NCBI GenBank assembly: GCA_913054115.1
Contig: CAJXIS010000046.1
Location: forward strand, 1-10,012
Direction: 5' to 3'
DNA: 10,012 nt
From: an uncultured Acidimicrobiaceae bacterium
GTDB lineage: Bacteria; Actinomycetota; Acidimicrobiia; Acidimicrobiales; MedAcidi-G1
Part shown: positions 1-6,934 of the stretch, piece by piece
Layout: every line of letters begins with the position of its first letter
How positions within the stretch are numbered: the stretch's first letter is position 1
Translations under genes and position numbers: made by a program
Notes under the pieces: model-generated
The model's database searches: none
Told to the model about the DNA's origin: nothing
What the model saw: the letters and a program-made list of their open reading frames with translations, nothing else

Positions 1-1024
1 CGAAGGCGTGCTCGATGCGCTGGGTCTGGAAGACCTCGTCGACCACGTGGGCCGATCCGGCGAGCGCCGCCTCGACGTCGCCACGCGAGTAGGTCGACAC
101 CGACAGCACGTTGCCGTCGAGTTCCCAGACGGCGTCCTCGTCGGACTGCACGGCGACGACCGGGTCGCTGAACGGGGTCAGCGGCACGTACTCGACGTCG
201 ACGAGGGTGGCAGCGTGGCGGGCGGTCTCCCGGTCGCCGGCGACGACGATCGCCAGCACATCGCCGAGGTACGAGGTCCGTCCACCCTCGGGGATGAACA
301 CCGGCCAGTCCGTGTAGATGATGCCGACGCGGATCTCACCCGGCACGTCGGCGGCCGTGTACACCGCCTCGACGCCTTCGACGGCCTCGGCCGCCGAGGT
401 GTCGATGCGCACCACGTCGGCCCGGGCATGGTCGGCGAGGTGCAGTGCTGCGTGGAGGAGGCCGGGAGGACGCAGGTCGTCGATGAAGGGCCGGTCGCCC
501 AGGCACAACTCGGCGGCCTCGTACTTGGTGCCGCTGCTGCCGATGCCACCACGGGGCGCAGCCACCGGCACCTCGCCCCGGGCCAGCGACTCGACGGCGT
601 CGAGGATCTTGATGTAGCCGGTGCAGCGGCAGAGGTGGGCTCCGAGGTGGCGGGCGGCATCGTCGCGTGTGAGTGCGCTGCCCTTCTTGTCGATCTGGGC
701 CTTGGCCCTCATCACGATGCCCGGCGTACAGAACCCGCACTGGAGGGCACCATGGGCGGCGAAGGTCGCCGCATAACGGTCGCGCTCAGCCGGGTCGAGG
801 CCCTCGAGGGTGAGCACGGTGGCTCCTTCGGCCTTCTCCATCGACGTCTGGCAGGCGATGCGGGCCTTGCCGTCGAGCAGGATCGTGCAGCAGCCGCACT
901 GTCCCGACGGCGCGCAGCCGTCTTTGGGCGACAGCACGTCCAGCTCGTCACGCAGGGCGGACAGCAGGTGCGGATGGCCGTCGGACGTCGTGACGGTGGT
1001 TCCGTTGAGTTCGAACGTTGTCAT
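1..1024 (-). CDS. Fused [2Fe-2S]/molybdopterin hydroxylase, XdhD / selenium-dependent xanthine dehydrogenase type (partial, C-terminus off the left edge)
   Basis: This reading frame starts at ATG 1024 and stays open to the window edge, giving 341 residues without a stop. Residues 1-60 are a plant-type [2Fe-2S] domain with Cys37, Cys43, Cys46 and Cys58. Residues 90-140 are the helical second [2Fe-2S] domain, with QCGFCTPG (Cys96, Cys99) and LCRCTGY (Cys132, Cys134). After a linker, residues about 165-290 form the N-terminal hammerhead domain of the molybdopterin subunit (IDDLRPPGLLHAAL, then SYLGDVLAIV). Iron-sulfur and molybdenum modules are separate chains in the XDH encoded upstream; their fusion here is the layout of E. 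coli XdhD and of the Se-dependent molybdenum hydroxylases, which also share the QTQRIEHAF segment at the edge. Most of the Mo domain lies outside. The protein has no FAD domain, so it may borrow the FAD subunit of the upstream enzyme or use another electron acceptor. The substrate is probably a purine or another N-heterocycle. Selenium dependence is a family trait and is not shown here. Confidence 0.93.
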   Translation of the reverse strand, partial: MTTFELNGTTVTTSDGHPHLLSALRDELDVLSPKDGCAPSGQCGCCTILLDGKARIACQTSMEKAEGATVLTLEGLDPAERDRYAATFAAHGALQCGFCTPGIVMRAKAQIDKKGSALTRDDAARHLGAHLCRCTGYIKILDAVESLARGEVPVAAPRGGIGSSGTKYEAAELCLGDRPFIDDLRPPGLLHAALHLADHARADVVRIDTSAAEAVEGVEAVYTAADVPGEIRVGIIYTDWPVFIPEGGRTSYLGDVLAIVVAGDRETARHAATLVDVEYVPLTPFSDPVVAVQSDEDAVWELDGNVLSVSTYSRGDVEAALAGSAHVVDEVFQTQRIEHAF

Positions 1025-1027
1025 GTG

Positions 1028-1036
1028 CCTTCTCCT
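1028..1036 (-). promoter_or_regulatory. Strong Shine-Dalgarno site for the fused Mo hydroxylase
   Basis: The minus strand reads AGGAGAAGG here, with GGAG 7 bases before ATG 1024 and directly after the TAG stop of the D-carbamoylase gene (1037-1039). It fixes the start of the fused enzyme. It is the strongest ribosome site in the operon and the only one at a gene that does not overlap or abut its predecessor, so this gene is probably initiated independently. Confidence 0.8.
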
Positions 1037-1987
1037 CTACGAATCCTCGAGTGCGGCCGCCACGTCGGGCGGCACGACGACTCCCCGCTGGGCGGTGATG
1101 GCGCCGTAGGCCTCGGGCCGCCGGTAGTAGCCGAAGTCGAAGAGCGTGTCCTTGTAGCCGGCGCACAGGTCGAGGTCGCATTCGGCGACGACCAGCTCGT
1201 CGCCGACCGTCGAGCACACGGCCAGTACCTCGCCGCTCGGGGCGATGATCGTGCTCTCGCCGAGCAGGTCGCAGCCCTCCTCGGCGCCCGCCTTGGCCAC
1301 GCCGACCACCCACATGCCGTTCTGGTAGGCGCCCGACTGCAGGCAGAGTCGGTTGTGGAACCCCTGGAGCACGTCCTGACTCGGGTCGGGGGCGTAGTGG
1401 ATCGGCGTGTTGTAGCCGATCAGCGCCAGCTCGCAGCCCTGCAGGCCGAGCACCCGGTAGGTCTCGGACCAGCGGCGGTCGTTGCATATCGCCATGCCGA
1501 GCACGCCACCGAAGCCGGCGAACACGCCGAAGCCGTCGCCTGGGTCGAAGTAGTAGCGCTCGAGGTGCTGGAACTCCCGCCACGGCTGGTGGTCGTGGTG
1601 GCCGGGCAGGTGCACCTTGCGGTACTTCCCGATGGTGGCGCCCTGCGGGTCGACCACGATGGCCGTGTTGAAGTGCTGCCCCTCGGGCGTGAGCTCGGCG
1701 TAGCCGAGGTGGAAGCCGACGCCGAGGCGGGCGGCCTCGTCGAACAGCGGCTGCGTGTCGGGGCCGGGCATCTCGGTCTCGAAGAAGTGGTCGAACTCGG
1801 CCCGGTCGTCGACCCACCAGCGGGGGAAGAAGGTGGTGAGCGCCAGCTCCGGAAAGACGACCAGGTCGCACCCGGCGCCGGCTCCCTGACGCAGCAGGGC
1901 GATGAGCCGTTCGACGACCTCGGCCCGGGTGTCGCGGCGCTGGATCGGGCCGGTCTGGGCGGCGCCGACCGTGACGATGCGGCTCAC
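1037..1987 (-). CDS. N-carbamoyl-D-amino acid hydrolase (nitrilase superfamily)
   Basis: This gene encodes 316 residues of the carbon-nitrogen hydrolase fold; Agrobacterium D-carbamoylase has about 304. The family cleaves N-carbamoyl-D-amino acids to the D-amino acid, CO2 and ammonia in the cytoplasm, usually after a hydantoinase. The catalytic triad is visible: Glu47 in FPELAL, Lys124 in KYRKVHLPG and Cys168 in ICNDRRW. Residues typical of D-carbamoylases are also present: LALTTFFPRW (48-57), the two Arg of DRRW (171, 172), His141 in FQHLE, YNTP (192-195) and SYQNG-like AYQNG (220-224). That likeness runs through the whole chain and argues against beta-ureidopropionase or a nitrilase. The start is GTG 1987, which overlaps the TGA of the M20 gene by four bases and has a good ribosome site; reading further upstream in this frame would only cover the M20 gene. 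It ends in a short extra tail of about 15 residues. The natural substrate is not determined. Confidence 0.93.
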   Translation of the reverse strand: MSRIVTVGAAQTGPIQRRDTRAEVVERLIALLRQGAGAGCDLVVFPELALTTFFPRWWVDDRAEFDHFFETEMPGPDTQPLFDEAARLGVGFHLGYAELTPEGQHFNTAIVVDPQGATIGKYRKVHLPGHHDHQPWREFQHLERYYFDPGDGFGVFAGFGGVLGMAICNDRRWSETYRVLGLQGCELALIGYNTPIHYAPDPSQDVLQGFHNRLCLQSGAYQNGMWVVGVAKAGAEEGCDLLGESTIIAPSGEVLAVCSTVGDELVVAECDLDLCAGYKDTLFDFGYYRRPEAYGAITAQRGVVVPPDVAAALEDS

Positions 1988-3243
1988 GAGGGTGCTCCTT
2001 CGCCGAGGTCGGCCCGGTCGAGGGCGAGCATGACCTGGAGCAGCACGTCGGCACCGGCGACGAGGTCGTCGGCGTCGGTGTGCTCGGCGGGGTTGTGGCT
2101 GATGCCGTCCCTGCTGGGCACGAAGACCATGCCGGTCGGGCAGACCCTGGCGAGCATCTGGGCGTCGTGGCCGGCGCCCGACGGCATCCGACTGACGGTG
2201 CGGCCGAGGCGCTCGGCGGTGGCCGCCACGGTGTCGACGACCCGCTCGTCGAAGACGACCGGTTCGAAGCGGGCCAGCGAGCGGGAGGTGATCTCGACGC
2301 CCTCGGCTGCGGCGAGGTCGGCGACGTAGCCGGCGAGGTCGGCCTCGGCCTGCTGCAGAAGCGGTTCGTCGGTGTTGCGGAGGTCGACGGTGAGCACGGC
2401 GGAGCCGGCGACCACGTTGACGAGGTCGGGGTGCAGTTCGAGGCGGCCGACCGTGGCGACCTGCCGGTCGCCCATCCGGGTAGCGAGTTCCCGCACATGG
2501 GTCACGATGCCCGCTGCGGCGAAGCCGGCGTCGTGGCGCAGGTGCATCGGCGTGGTGCCGGCGTGGTTGGACTGGCCGGTCACCGTGTACTCGGTCCAGG
2601 AGATGCCCTGCACACCGGTGACGGCGCCGATGGTGACACCCTCCGCCTCGAGGACCGGCCCCTGCTCGATGTGGAGTTCGACGAACGCATGCGGGGCCGG
2701 GCCGGGACACGGGTACGGGCCCCGATAGCCGATGCGGTCGAGCTCGTCGCCCACGACGGCGCCGTCGATCCCGGTGATGTCGAGGGCGTCCTCGATGCCC
2801 ATGCCGCCCACGTAGACGAGGCTGCCGAGCATGTCCGGCGGGAAGCGGGCGCCCTCCTCGTCGGTGAAGAAGGCGACGGCGAACGGGTGCTCGGTCTCGA
2901 TGCCGCGCTCGGTCAGGGTCTCGAGCACCTCCAGGCCGGCGAGGACGCCGAGGTTGCCGTCGTAGCGACCGCCCGTGCGCACCGTGTCGATGTGGCTGCC
3001 GGTCATCACCGGCGGTCCATCGGAGCGGCCCGGCCGGACGGCGACCACGTTGCCGATGCCGTCGATGGCGACGTCGAGGCCTAGGTCGTGCATCCAGGTG
3101 ACGACCAGGTCGCGGCCGTCGCGGTCCTCGTCGGTGAGGGCCAGGCGGCACGAGCCTCCTCCGTCGATGGGGCCGATCGCCGCCAGGTCCCCGATCCGGC
3201 GGAGCAGGCGGTCGCCGTCGATGCGGAGGTCGTCGTGGGTCAT
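1984..3243 (-). CDS. Zn-dependent M20 amidohydrolase: N-carbamoyl-L-amino acid hydrolase / allantoate amidohydrolase family
   Basis: This 419-residue protein is of the usual length for the hydantoinase/carbamoylase branch of peptidase family M20. It hydrolyses the ureido group of N-carbamoyl-L-amino acids, or of allantoate, using two metal ions. The metal ligands are His84 (TGSHIDTV), Asp95 (GGRYDGNLG), Glu130 (TDEEGARF), His191 (ELHIEQG) and His383 (ISHNPAEH); their spacing matches that of Bacillus-type L-carbamoylase throughout. The lid/dimer domain (about 210-325) carries SNHAGTTPM with His227 and the substrate-carboxylate Arg289 in VDLRN. ATG 3243 lies one base after the stop of the XDH large-subunit gene and has no clear Shine-Dalgarno, so translation is probably coupled. 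L-carbamoylase and allantoate amidohydrolase cannot be told apart from these motifs. The D-carbamoylase next door favours carbamoyl-amino acids, while the XDH genes would fit allantoate; beta-ureidopropionase activity is also known in this family. Confidence 0.92.
   Translation of the reverse strand: MTHDDLRIDGDRLLRRIGDLAAIGPIDGGGSCRLALTDEDRDGRDLVVTWMHDLGLDVAIDGIGNVVAVRPGRSDGPPVMTGSHIDTVRTGGRYDGNLGVLAGLEVLETLTERGIETEHPFAVAFFTDEEGARFPPDMLGSLVYVGGMGIEDALDITGIDGAVVGDELDRIGYRGPYPCPGPAPHAFVELHIEQGPVLEAEGVTIGAVTGVQGISWTEYTVTGQSNHAGTTPMHLRHDAGFAAAGIVTHVRELATRMGDRQVATVGRLELHPDLVNVVAGSAVLTVDLRNTDEPLLQQAEADLAGYVADLAAAEGVEITSRSLARFEPVVFDERVVDTVAATAERLGRTVSRMPSGAGHDAQMLARVCPTGMVFVPSRDGISHNPAEHTDADDLVAGADVLLQVMLALDRADLGEGAPS
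1995..2000 (-). promoter_or_regulatory. Shine-Dalgarno site deciding the GTG start of the D-carbamoylase
   Basis: The minus strand reads AAGGAG, seven bases before GTG 1987, inside the last codons of the M20 gene. It supports the GTG within a GTGA overlap as the real start and excludes the long in-frame extension upstream. Confidence 0.75.
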
Positions 3244-3244
3244 C

Positions 3245-5524
3245 TCACGCCCCCGCCAGTGCGATGTCGGTCGGTCGGACCGGCACGTGGGTGAGGTCGA
3301 GGTCGGTGGCGGCGCGGATGGCGGCGACCACGGCGGCCGTCGACGAGATGCTGGGCGGCTCTCCGATGCCCTTGGCGCCGAAGGGCGCCCCGGGCTCCGG
3401 TTGTTCGATGAGGGCGGCGATCTCGACGGGCGGCATGTCGAGGGCCGTCGGCACGAGGTAGTCGGTGAACGAGGCGTTGCGGATGCGGCCGTCGAGCACC
3501 TGGACCTCCTCCATGACGGCGAGGCCGACGCCCTGGGCGGCGCCGCCCTCGATCTGGCCGATGGCCTGGAGCGGGTTGAGCAACCGTCCGACGTCCTGCG
3601 ATGTGGTGAGCTCGACCACCTTGACGAGGCCCAGGTCGCGGTCGACGTCGACGATCGCCCGGTGGGCGGAGAAGGCGAACGACACGTGGGCGTCGCCCTG
3701 GCCGTTCTCGTCGAGGGGCGAGGTGGGGGCGTGACGGAACTCGACCTCCGCCTCGACAGCTTCGGCGGTCACCGACGCCAGGTCGGCCTCGAAGTCGCCG
3801 GCCAGCGAGACGACCCGGCCGTCGACCATCACGAGTTCGTCGGGGTCGATGCCGTTCTCGTCGGCGACCCGGGCGATGAGGCGCACGCGGACCTCCTCGC
3901 AGGCGGCCTGCACGGCGCCGCCCGACATCCAGGTCTGGCGGCTGGCCGACGTGGACCCTGCCGAGCCCACCGTGGCGGTGGCTGCCGGCGCCAGCACGAC
4001 CTCGTCGACGCCGAGCACCTCGCGGGTGATCTGCTGCGCGAGGGTCACGAAGCCCTGGCCGACCTCGGCACAGGCACAGGTGATGGTGGCGACACCGGCC
4101 TCGAGCCGGCAGATGGCCGAGCTGAAGTCGTCGAACCCCTCGGAGAACATGAGGTTCTTGAAACCCAGGGCGACCGCCTCGCCGCGATGGACGTGTTCGG
4201 GGTCGGCGGTGCGGCCGGCGCCCCCCGGCAGGGACATCGTGTCGTCGGGGAGCGTGGCAGCGGACGGGTGGTCGGTGCAGGTGCGCAGCACCTCGGCGAC
4301 CGGTGCGGTGCCGGTGATGACCTGGCCGGTGAGCAGGCGGTCACCCGGTGCGAGCACGTTGCGGAGCCGCAGCTCGACGGGGTCCATGCCAAGGGCGGCG
4401 GCCAGGCGGTCCATCTGGGCCTCGTGGCCGATGCAGGTCTGCACGGCGCCGAAGCCCCGCATGGCTCCACAGGGGGGGTTGTTGGTACGTACGACCACGC
4501 CGTCGATGTCGGCACTCGGGATCCGGTAGGGGCCGCCGGCGAAACAGGTGGCGTTGGCGATCACGGCGCCGCTGGACGAGGCGTAGGCGCCACCGTCGAG
4601 CAGCAGGCGGGCCTCGACGCGCACCAGGTTGCCTGCACGGTCGGCGTGGTGGCGGTACCACATGCGGGCCGGGTGCCGGTGCACGTGGCCGTGGAACGAC
4701 TCTTCCCGGGAATAGACCATCTTCACGGGGCGGCGGGTGCGCAGGGCGAGCAGGCAGAGGTGGGCGTGGAGGCTCAGGTCCTCACGGGCCCCGAACGCCC
4801 CGCCGACACCGGAGAGGGTCAGGCGCACGAGTTCGGGTGCGAGGCCGAGGCATGCGGCCACCTGGTCGCGGTCGGCGTGGAGCCACTGGGTGGCGATGTA
4901 GAGCTCGACGCCTCCGTCCTCGGCGGGAACGGCCAGGCCGGATTCGGGGCCGAGGAACGCCTGGTCCTGCATGCCCACCTCGTAGGTGCCCTCGACGATG
5001 ACGTCACCGACGACGTCCTGGTCGCCGTGGCGCAGGTGGATGCGACGGATGAGGTTGCCATCGGGGTGGATCGGGTCGGACGACTCGGCCAGGGCCGGGT
5101 CGACGAGGGGTGGCGTCACCTCGTAGTCGACGACGATGGCTTCGAGGGCGAGCCGGACGGCCTCCGGATGGTCGGCGGCGACGATGGCGACCGGCTCGCC
5201 CTCGTAGCGGACGACGTCGGAGGCCAGCACCGGCTGGTCGACGTGCTCGAGTCCGAAGTTGGGGTTGCCGGGTACGTCGGCTGCGGTGAGCACGGCGTGG
5301 ACGCCCGTGACGGCGATCGCCGGTCCGATGTCGATCGACCGGATGCGGGCCGACGGGTGCGGTGAGCGGAGGGTGCCGCCCCAGATCATGCGGTCGTGCC
5401 AGAGGTCGCTGGAGAAGGTGAACGAGCCGTCGACCTTGGGGATCCCGTCGGGCCTCGGCGCGCTGTCGCCGATGCGGGGAGCGCGCTCGCCAGTCCGGGT
5501 GTCGTCGATGCGCACGTCGGTCAT
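3245..5524 (-). CDS. Xanthine dehydrogenase-type hydroxylase, molybdopterin-binding large subunit
   Basis: This 759-residue protein is the catalytic Mo subunit of a three-subunit molybdenum hydroxylase (compare B. subtilis PucD and E. coli XdhA, both about 750). The hammerhead domain occupies about 23-140, with VRYEGEPVAIV at 105-115; the Mo-binding domains fill the rest, with GGAFGARED at 241-249, RGFGAVQT at 356-363, EVGQG at 487-491 and GAKGIGEP near 716-723. Glu722 is the expected catalytic base. Glu248 and Arg356 align with the bovine xanthine oxidase substrate residues Glu802 and Arg880, which supports a purine or similar heterocycle and argues against CO dehydrogenase, whose VAYRCSFR loop is absent. 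ATG 5524 overlaps the preceding TGA (ATGA), with GGGAG eight bases upstream. The longer open frame upstream, to 6286, only shadows the Fe-S and FAD genes. Aldehyde or hydantoin-precursor substrates remain possible. Confidence 0.94.
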   Translation of the reverse strand: MTDVRIDDTRTGERAPRIGDSAPRPDGIPKVDGSFTFSSDLWHDRMIWGGTLRSPHPSARIRSIDIGPAIAVTGVHAVLTAADVPGNPNFGLEHVDQPVLASDVVRYEGEPVAIVAADHPEAVRLALEAIVVDYEVTPPLVDPALAESSDPIHPDGNLIRRIHLRHGDQDVVGDVIVEGTYEVGMQDQAFLGPESGLAVPAEDGGVELYIATQWLHADRDQVAACLGLAPELVRLTLSGVGGAFGAREDLSLHAHLCLLALRTRRPVKMVYSREESFHGHVHRHPARMWYRHHADRAGNLVRVEARLLLDGGAYASSSGAVIANATCFAGGPYRIPSADIDGVVVRTNNPPCGAMRGFGAVQTCIGHEAQMDRLAAALGMDPVELRLRNVLAPGDRLLTGQVITGTAPVAEVLRTCTDHPSAATLPDDTMSLPGGAGRTADPEHVHRGEAVALGFKNLMFSEGFDDFSSAICRLEAGVATITCACAEVGQGFVTLAQQITREVLGVDEVVLAPAATATVGSAGSTSASRQTWMSGGAVQAACEEVRVRLIARVADENGIDPDELVMVDGRVVSLAGDFEADLASVTAEAVEAEVEFRHAPTSPLDENGQGDAHVSFAFSAHRAIVDVDRDLGLVKVVELTTSQDVGRLLNPLQAIGQIEGGAAQGVGLAVMEEVQVLDGRIRNASFTDYLVPTALDMPPVEIAALIEQPEPGAPFGAKGIGEPPSISSTAAVVAAIRAATDLDLTHVPVRPTDIALAGA

Positions 5525-6018
5525 GCGCCGTGCTCCCGTCGGATGCCTGCCGCTATCGACACGGCCGCGAGGATCCGTCCGTAGCCGGTGCAGCGGCAGA
5601 GGTTGCCGCTGATGGCCTCGCGCACGGTGAGGTCGTCGGGTTCGGCGCCGTCGTCCGGCAGGTCGTCGAGCAGGGTGTCGATGGCCATGAGCAGCCCCGG
5701 GGTGCAGAAGCCGCACTGCACGGCCCCGGCCTCGATGAAGGCCCGCTGCACGTCCGCCAGCTCGCCGTCGGGGGCGAGTCCCTCGATCGTGGTGACCTCG
5801 CGTCCGACCGCTGCGGCGGCGAGCACGAGGCACGAGCACACCAGATCGCCATCGACCTGGACCGAGCACGAGCCGCACTCGCCCTCCTCGCAGGCGTTCT
5901 TCGAGCCCGGCAGGCCGAGGCGCTCGCGCAGGACCCAGAGGAGGCTCTCGCCGAGGTGGGCGTCGGGAACCTCGTGGTCGTGGCCGTTGACCCGCAGGAC
6001 ATAGGGGCCCGTGCTCAT
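5521..6018 (-). CDS. Xanthine dehydrogenase-type hydroxylase, [2Fe-2S] small subunit
   Basis: This gene encodes 165 residues, the standard size for the separate iron-sulfur subunit (compare PucE, XdhC, CoxS). It passes electrons from the Mo site to FAD. The N-terminal ferredoxin domain binds one cluster through Cys43, Cys48, Cys51 and Cys63 (CEEGECGSC, then C after 11 residues). The C-terminal helical domain binds the second through QCGFCTPG (Cys102, Cys105) and LCRCTGYG (Cys141, Cys143). It is clearly different from the Fe-S part of the fused enzyme, which has one extra residue in its first loop. ATG 6018 overlaps the TGA of the FAD-subunit gene by four bases and has GGGAAG upstream, and its own TGA overlaps the next ATG, so the three subunits are translationally coupled in the order FAD, Fe-S, Mo. 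Confidence 0.96.
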   Translation of the reverse strand: MSTGPYVLRVNGHDHEVPDAHLGESLLWVLRERLGLPGSKNACEEGECGSCSVQVDGDLVCSCLVLAAAAVGREVTTIEGLAPDGELADVQRAFIEAGAVQCGFCTPGLLMAIDTLLDDLPDDGAEPDDLTVREAISGNLCRCTGYGRILAAVSIAAGIRREHGA

Positions 6019-6869
6019 GGGGCACTTCCCGGGAAGGCCCGCAGGAGCGCACGCCTGGCGAGGACGCCGACGGCGTGGTTCCGGTAGGCGGCGCTGCCGC
6101 GGTGGTCGTCGATCGGGTGGGCGGCTTCGACGACCAGCTCGGCGAAGCGGTCGACGGCGGCGATGTCGGGTACGGAGGCGGCGTCCCAGTCGATGCATCC
6201 ACCGATGTGGGCCTCGGCCTCGACGGCACGAACCGGCACCGGAGCCACCGAGCCCAGCCCGACCCGCACGTTCCGGCCGGCGCCATCGACCACCAGCGCG
6301 AGGGAGGCCACCGAGATGACCATGGCGTTTCGGGTACCGACCTTGAGGAACTCCTGGGGTCCGTCGAGCACGGGTACGCGCACCGCCTCGATCAGCTCCC
6401 CCGGTTCGAGGGCGTTCTGCTTGACCCCGGTGACGAAGCGGTCGAGGGCCAGCCGGCGGGTGCCGTTCGACGTCCGGAGGACGATGGTGGCGTCGAGGGC
6501 GGCGAGCACCGGCAGGGTGTCGCCTGCGGGTGACGAGGTGGCGATGTTGCCGCCGAGGGTTCCGGCGTTGCGGATCTGTGGGGAGCCGACGGTGCGGGCG
6601 GCCTGGGCGAGTGCGGGCACCAGCGTCGGGAGCTCACCGCGTCCCATCTCGGCATAGGTCAGGCCGGCGCCGAGCACGAGTTCGTCGCCATCCCGCCGCC
6701 AGCCGCGCAGCTCGTCGACCCGGTCGAGGACGACGACGTGGTCGAATCGGACCTGCCCGCGGTTGACGCCGACCATGAGGTCGGTGCCGCCTGCCAGCAG
6801 CAGTGCGTCGGGATGTTCGGCCAGCGCCGCGCAGGCGTCGTCGAGCGTGCGTGCGATGGTCACGGGCAT
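6015..6869 (-). CDS. Xanthine dehydrogenase-type hydroxylase, FAD-binding medium subunit
   Basis: This is the first gene of the leftward operon. It has 284 residues from the chosen start, the usual size for the FAD subunit (compare PucC, XdhB, CoxM). It takes electrons from the iron-sulfur clusters and delivers them to NAD or oxygen. The FAD-binding motifs are LLAGGTDLMVG near residues 24-34 and NAGTLGGNIATSSPAGD near 101-117; the CO_deh_flav C-terminal domain begins near 174 (EFLKVGTRNAMVIS). There are no cysteines for an additional [4Fe-4S] cluster as in 4-hydroxybenzoyl-CoA reductase. Two ATGs are in frame: 6878 (three residues longer) and 6869. I prefer 6869 because family members begin at this point (MPVTIARTLD) and because the predicted transcript would begin at about 6870, making it leaderless. 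ATG 6878 lies inside the likely -10 element. Confidence 0.93.
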   Translation of the reverse strand: MPVTIARTLDDACAALAEHPDALLLAGGTDLMVGVNRGQVRFDHVVVLDRVDELRGWRRDGDELVLGAGLTYAEMGRGELPTLVPALAQAARTVGSPQIRNAGTLGGNIATSSPAGDTLPVLAALDATIVLRTSNGTRRLALDRFVTGVKQNALEPGELIEAVRVPVLDGPQEFLKVGTRNAMVISVASLALVVDGAGRNVRVGLGSVAPVPVRAVEAEAHIGGCIDWDAASVPDIAAVDRFAELVVEAAHPIDDHRGSAAYRNHAVGVLARRALLRAFPGSAP

Positions 6870-6876
6870 GGGCTCC

Positions 6877-6905
6877 ATATTGCCGCTATTTCAACAATTT
6901 GTCAA
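6877..6905 (-). promoter_or_regulatory. Predicted promoter of the Mo-hydroxylase/carbamoylase operon
   Basis: On the minus strand a perfect TTGACA (6905-6900) is followed by 17 bases and CAATAT (6882-6877), a 3/6 match to TATAAT. A start point about seven bases on would fall at 6869-6870, the first base of ATG 6869, so the mRNA would be leaderless. The patch is strikingly AT-rich in a GC-rich window. This is a prediction from pattern alone. Confidence 0.6.
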
Positions 6906-6906
6906 C
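6891..6906. promoter_or_regulatory. Direct repeat TCAAC-N6-TCAAC, candidate operator of the divergent regulator
   Basis: TCAAC occurs at 6891-6895 and 6902-6906, eleven bases apart, which is one helical turn. A 9-base palindrome (ACAATTTGT, 6894-6902) sits between the two copies. The element covers the -35 and spacer of the leftward promoter and the -35 of the rightward one, so a protein bound here would affect both. Binding by the adjacent HTH_22 protein is inferred from position only. Confidence 0.35.
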
Positions 6907-6927
6907 GCGTGCGTCGAGGTCTACGCT
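6899..6927 (+). promoter_or_regulatory. Predicted promoter of the regulator gene, overlapping the divergent promoter
   Basis: TTGTCA (6899-6904, 5/6 to TTGACA) is followed by 17 bases and TACGCT (6922-6927), which fits the loose TAnnnT -10 of actinobacteria. Transcription would begin at about 6934-6935, the GTG of the regulator gene, and no Shine-Dalgarno is present, so this mRNA too would be leaderless. Its -35 occupies the same bases as the -35 of the opposite promoter. Confidence 0.5.
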
Positions 6928-6934
6928 GTTCGGC

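Noticed and set aside
1..1024. Selenocysteine in the fused Mo enzyme
   Set aside because: No in-frame TGA occurs in the visible part. In this family selenium belongs to the labile Mo cofactor rather than to a selenocysteine residue.
8..2329. A 773-codon open frame on the plus strand, antisense to the fused Mo enzyme, D-carbamoylase and part of the M20 gene
   Set aside because: Its translation has no recognisable domain, is rich in low-complexity Val/Gly/Asp/Arg stretches, and lies opposite genes with clear catalytic motifs. Long antisense frames are expected in such GC-rich coding DNA.
1988..3151. In-frame upstream extension of the D-carbamoylase, which would give a 704-residue fusion
   Set aside because: The extra part is an Arg/Pro-rich shadow of the M20 gene. 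The nitrilase fold begins at GTG 1987 with AAGGAG seven bases upstream.
2975..5365. A 796-codon open frame on the plus strand, antisense to the XDH large subunit and M20 gene
   Set aside because: Same reasoning: no domain, low-complexity composition, and it opposes two well-supported enzymes.
5525..6286. In-frame upstream extension of the XDH large subunit
   Set aside because: It is only the alternate frame of the Fe-S and FAD genes. The conserved protein begins at ATG 5524, which has a ribosome site and an ATGA overlap.
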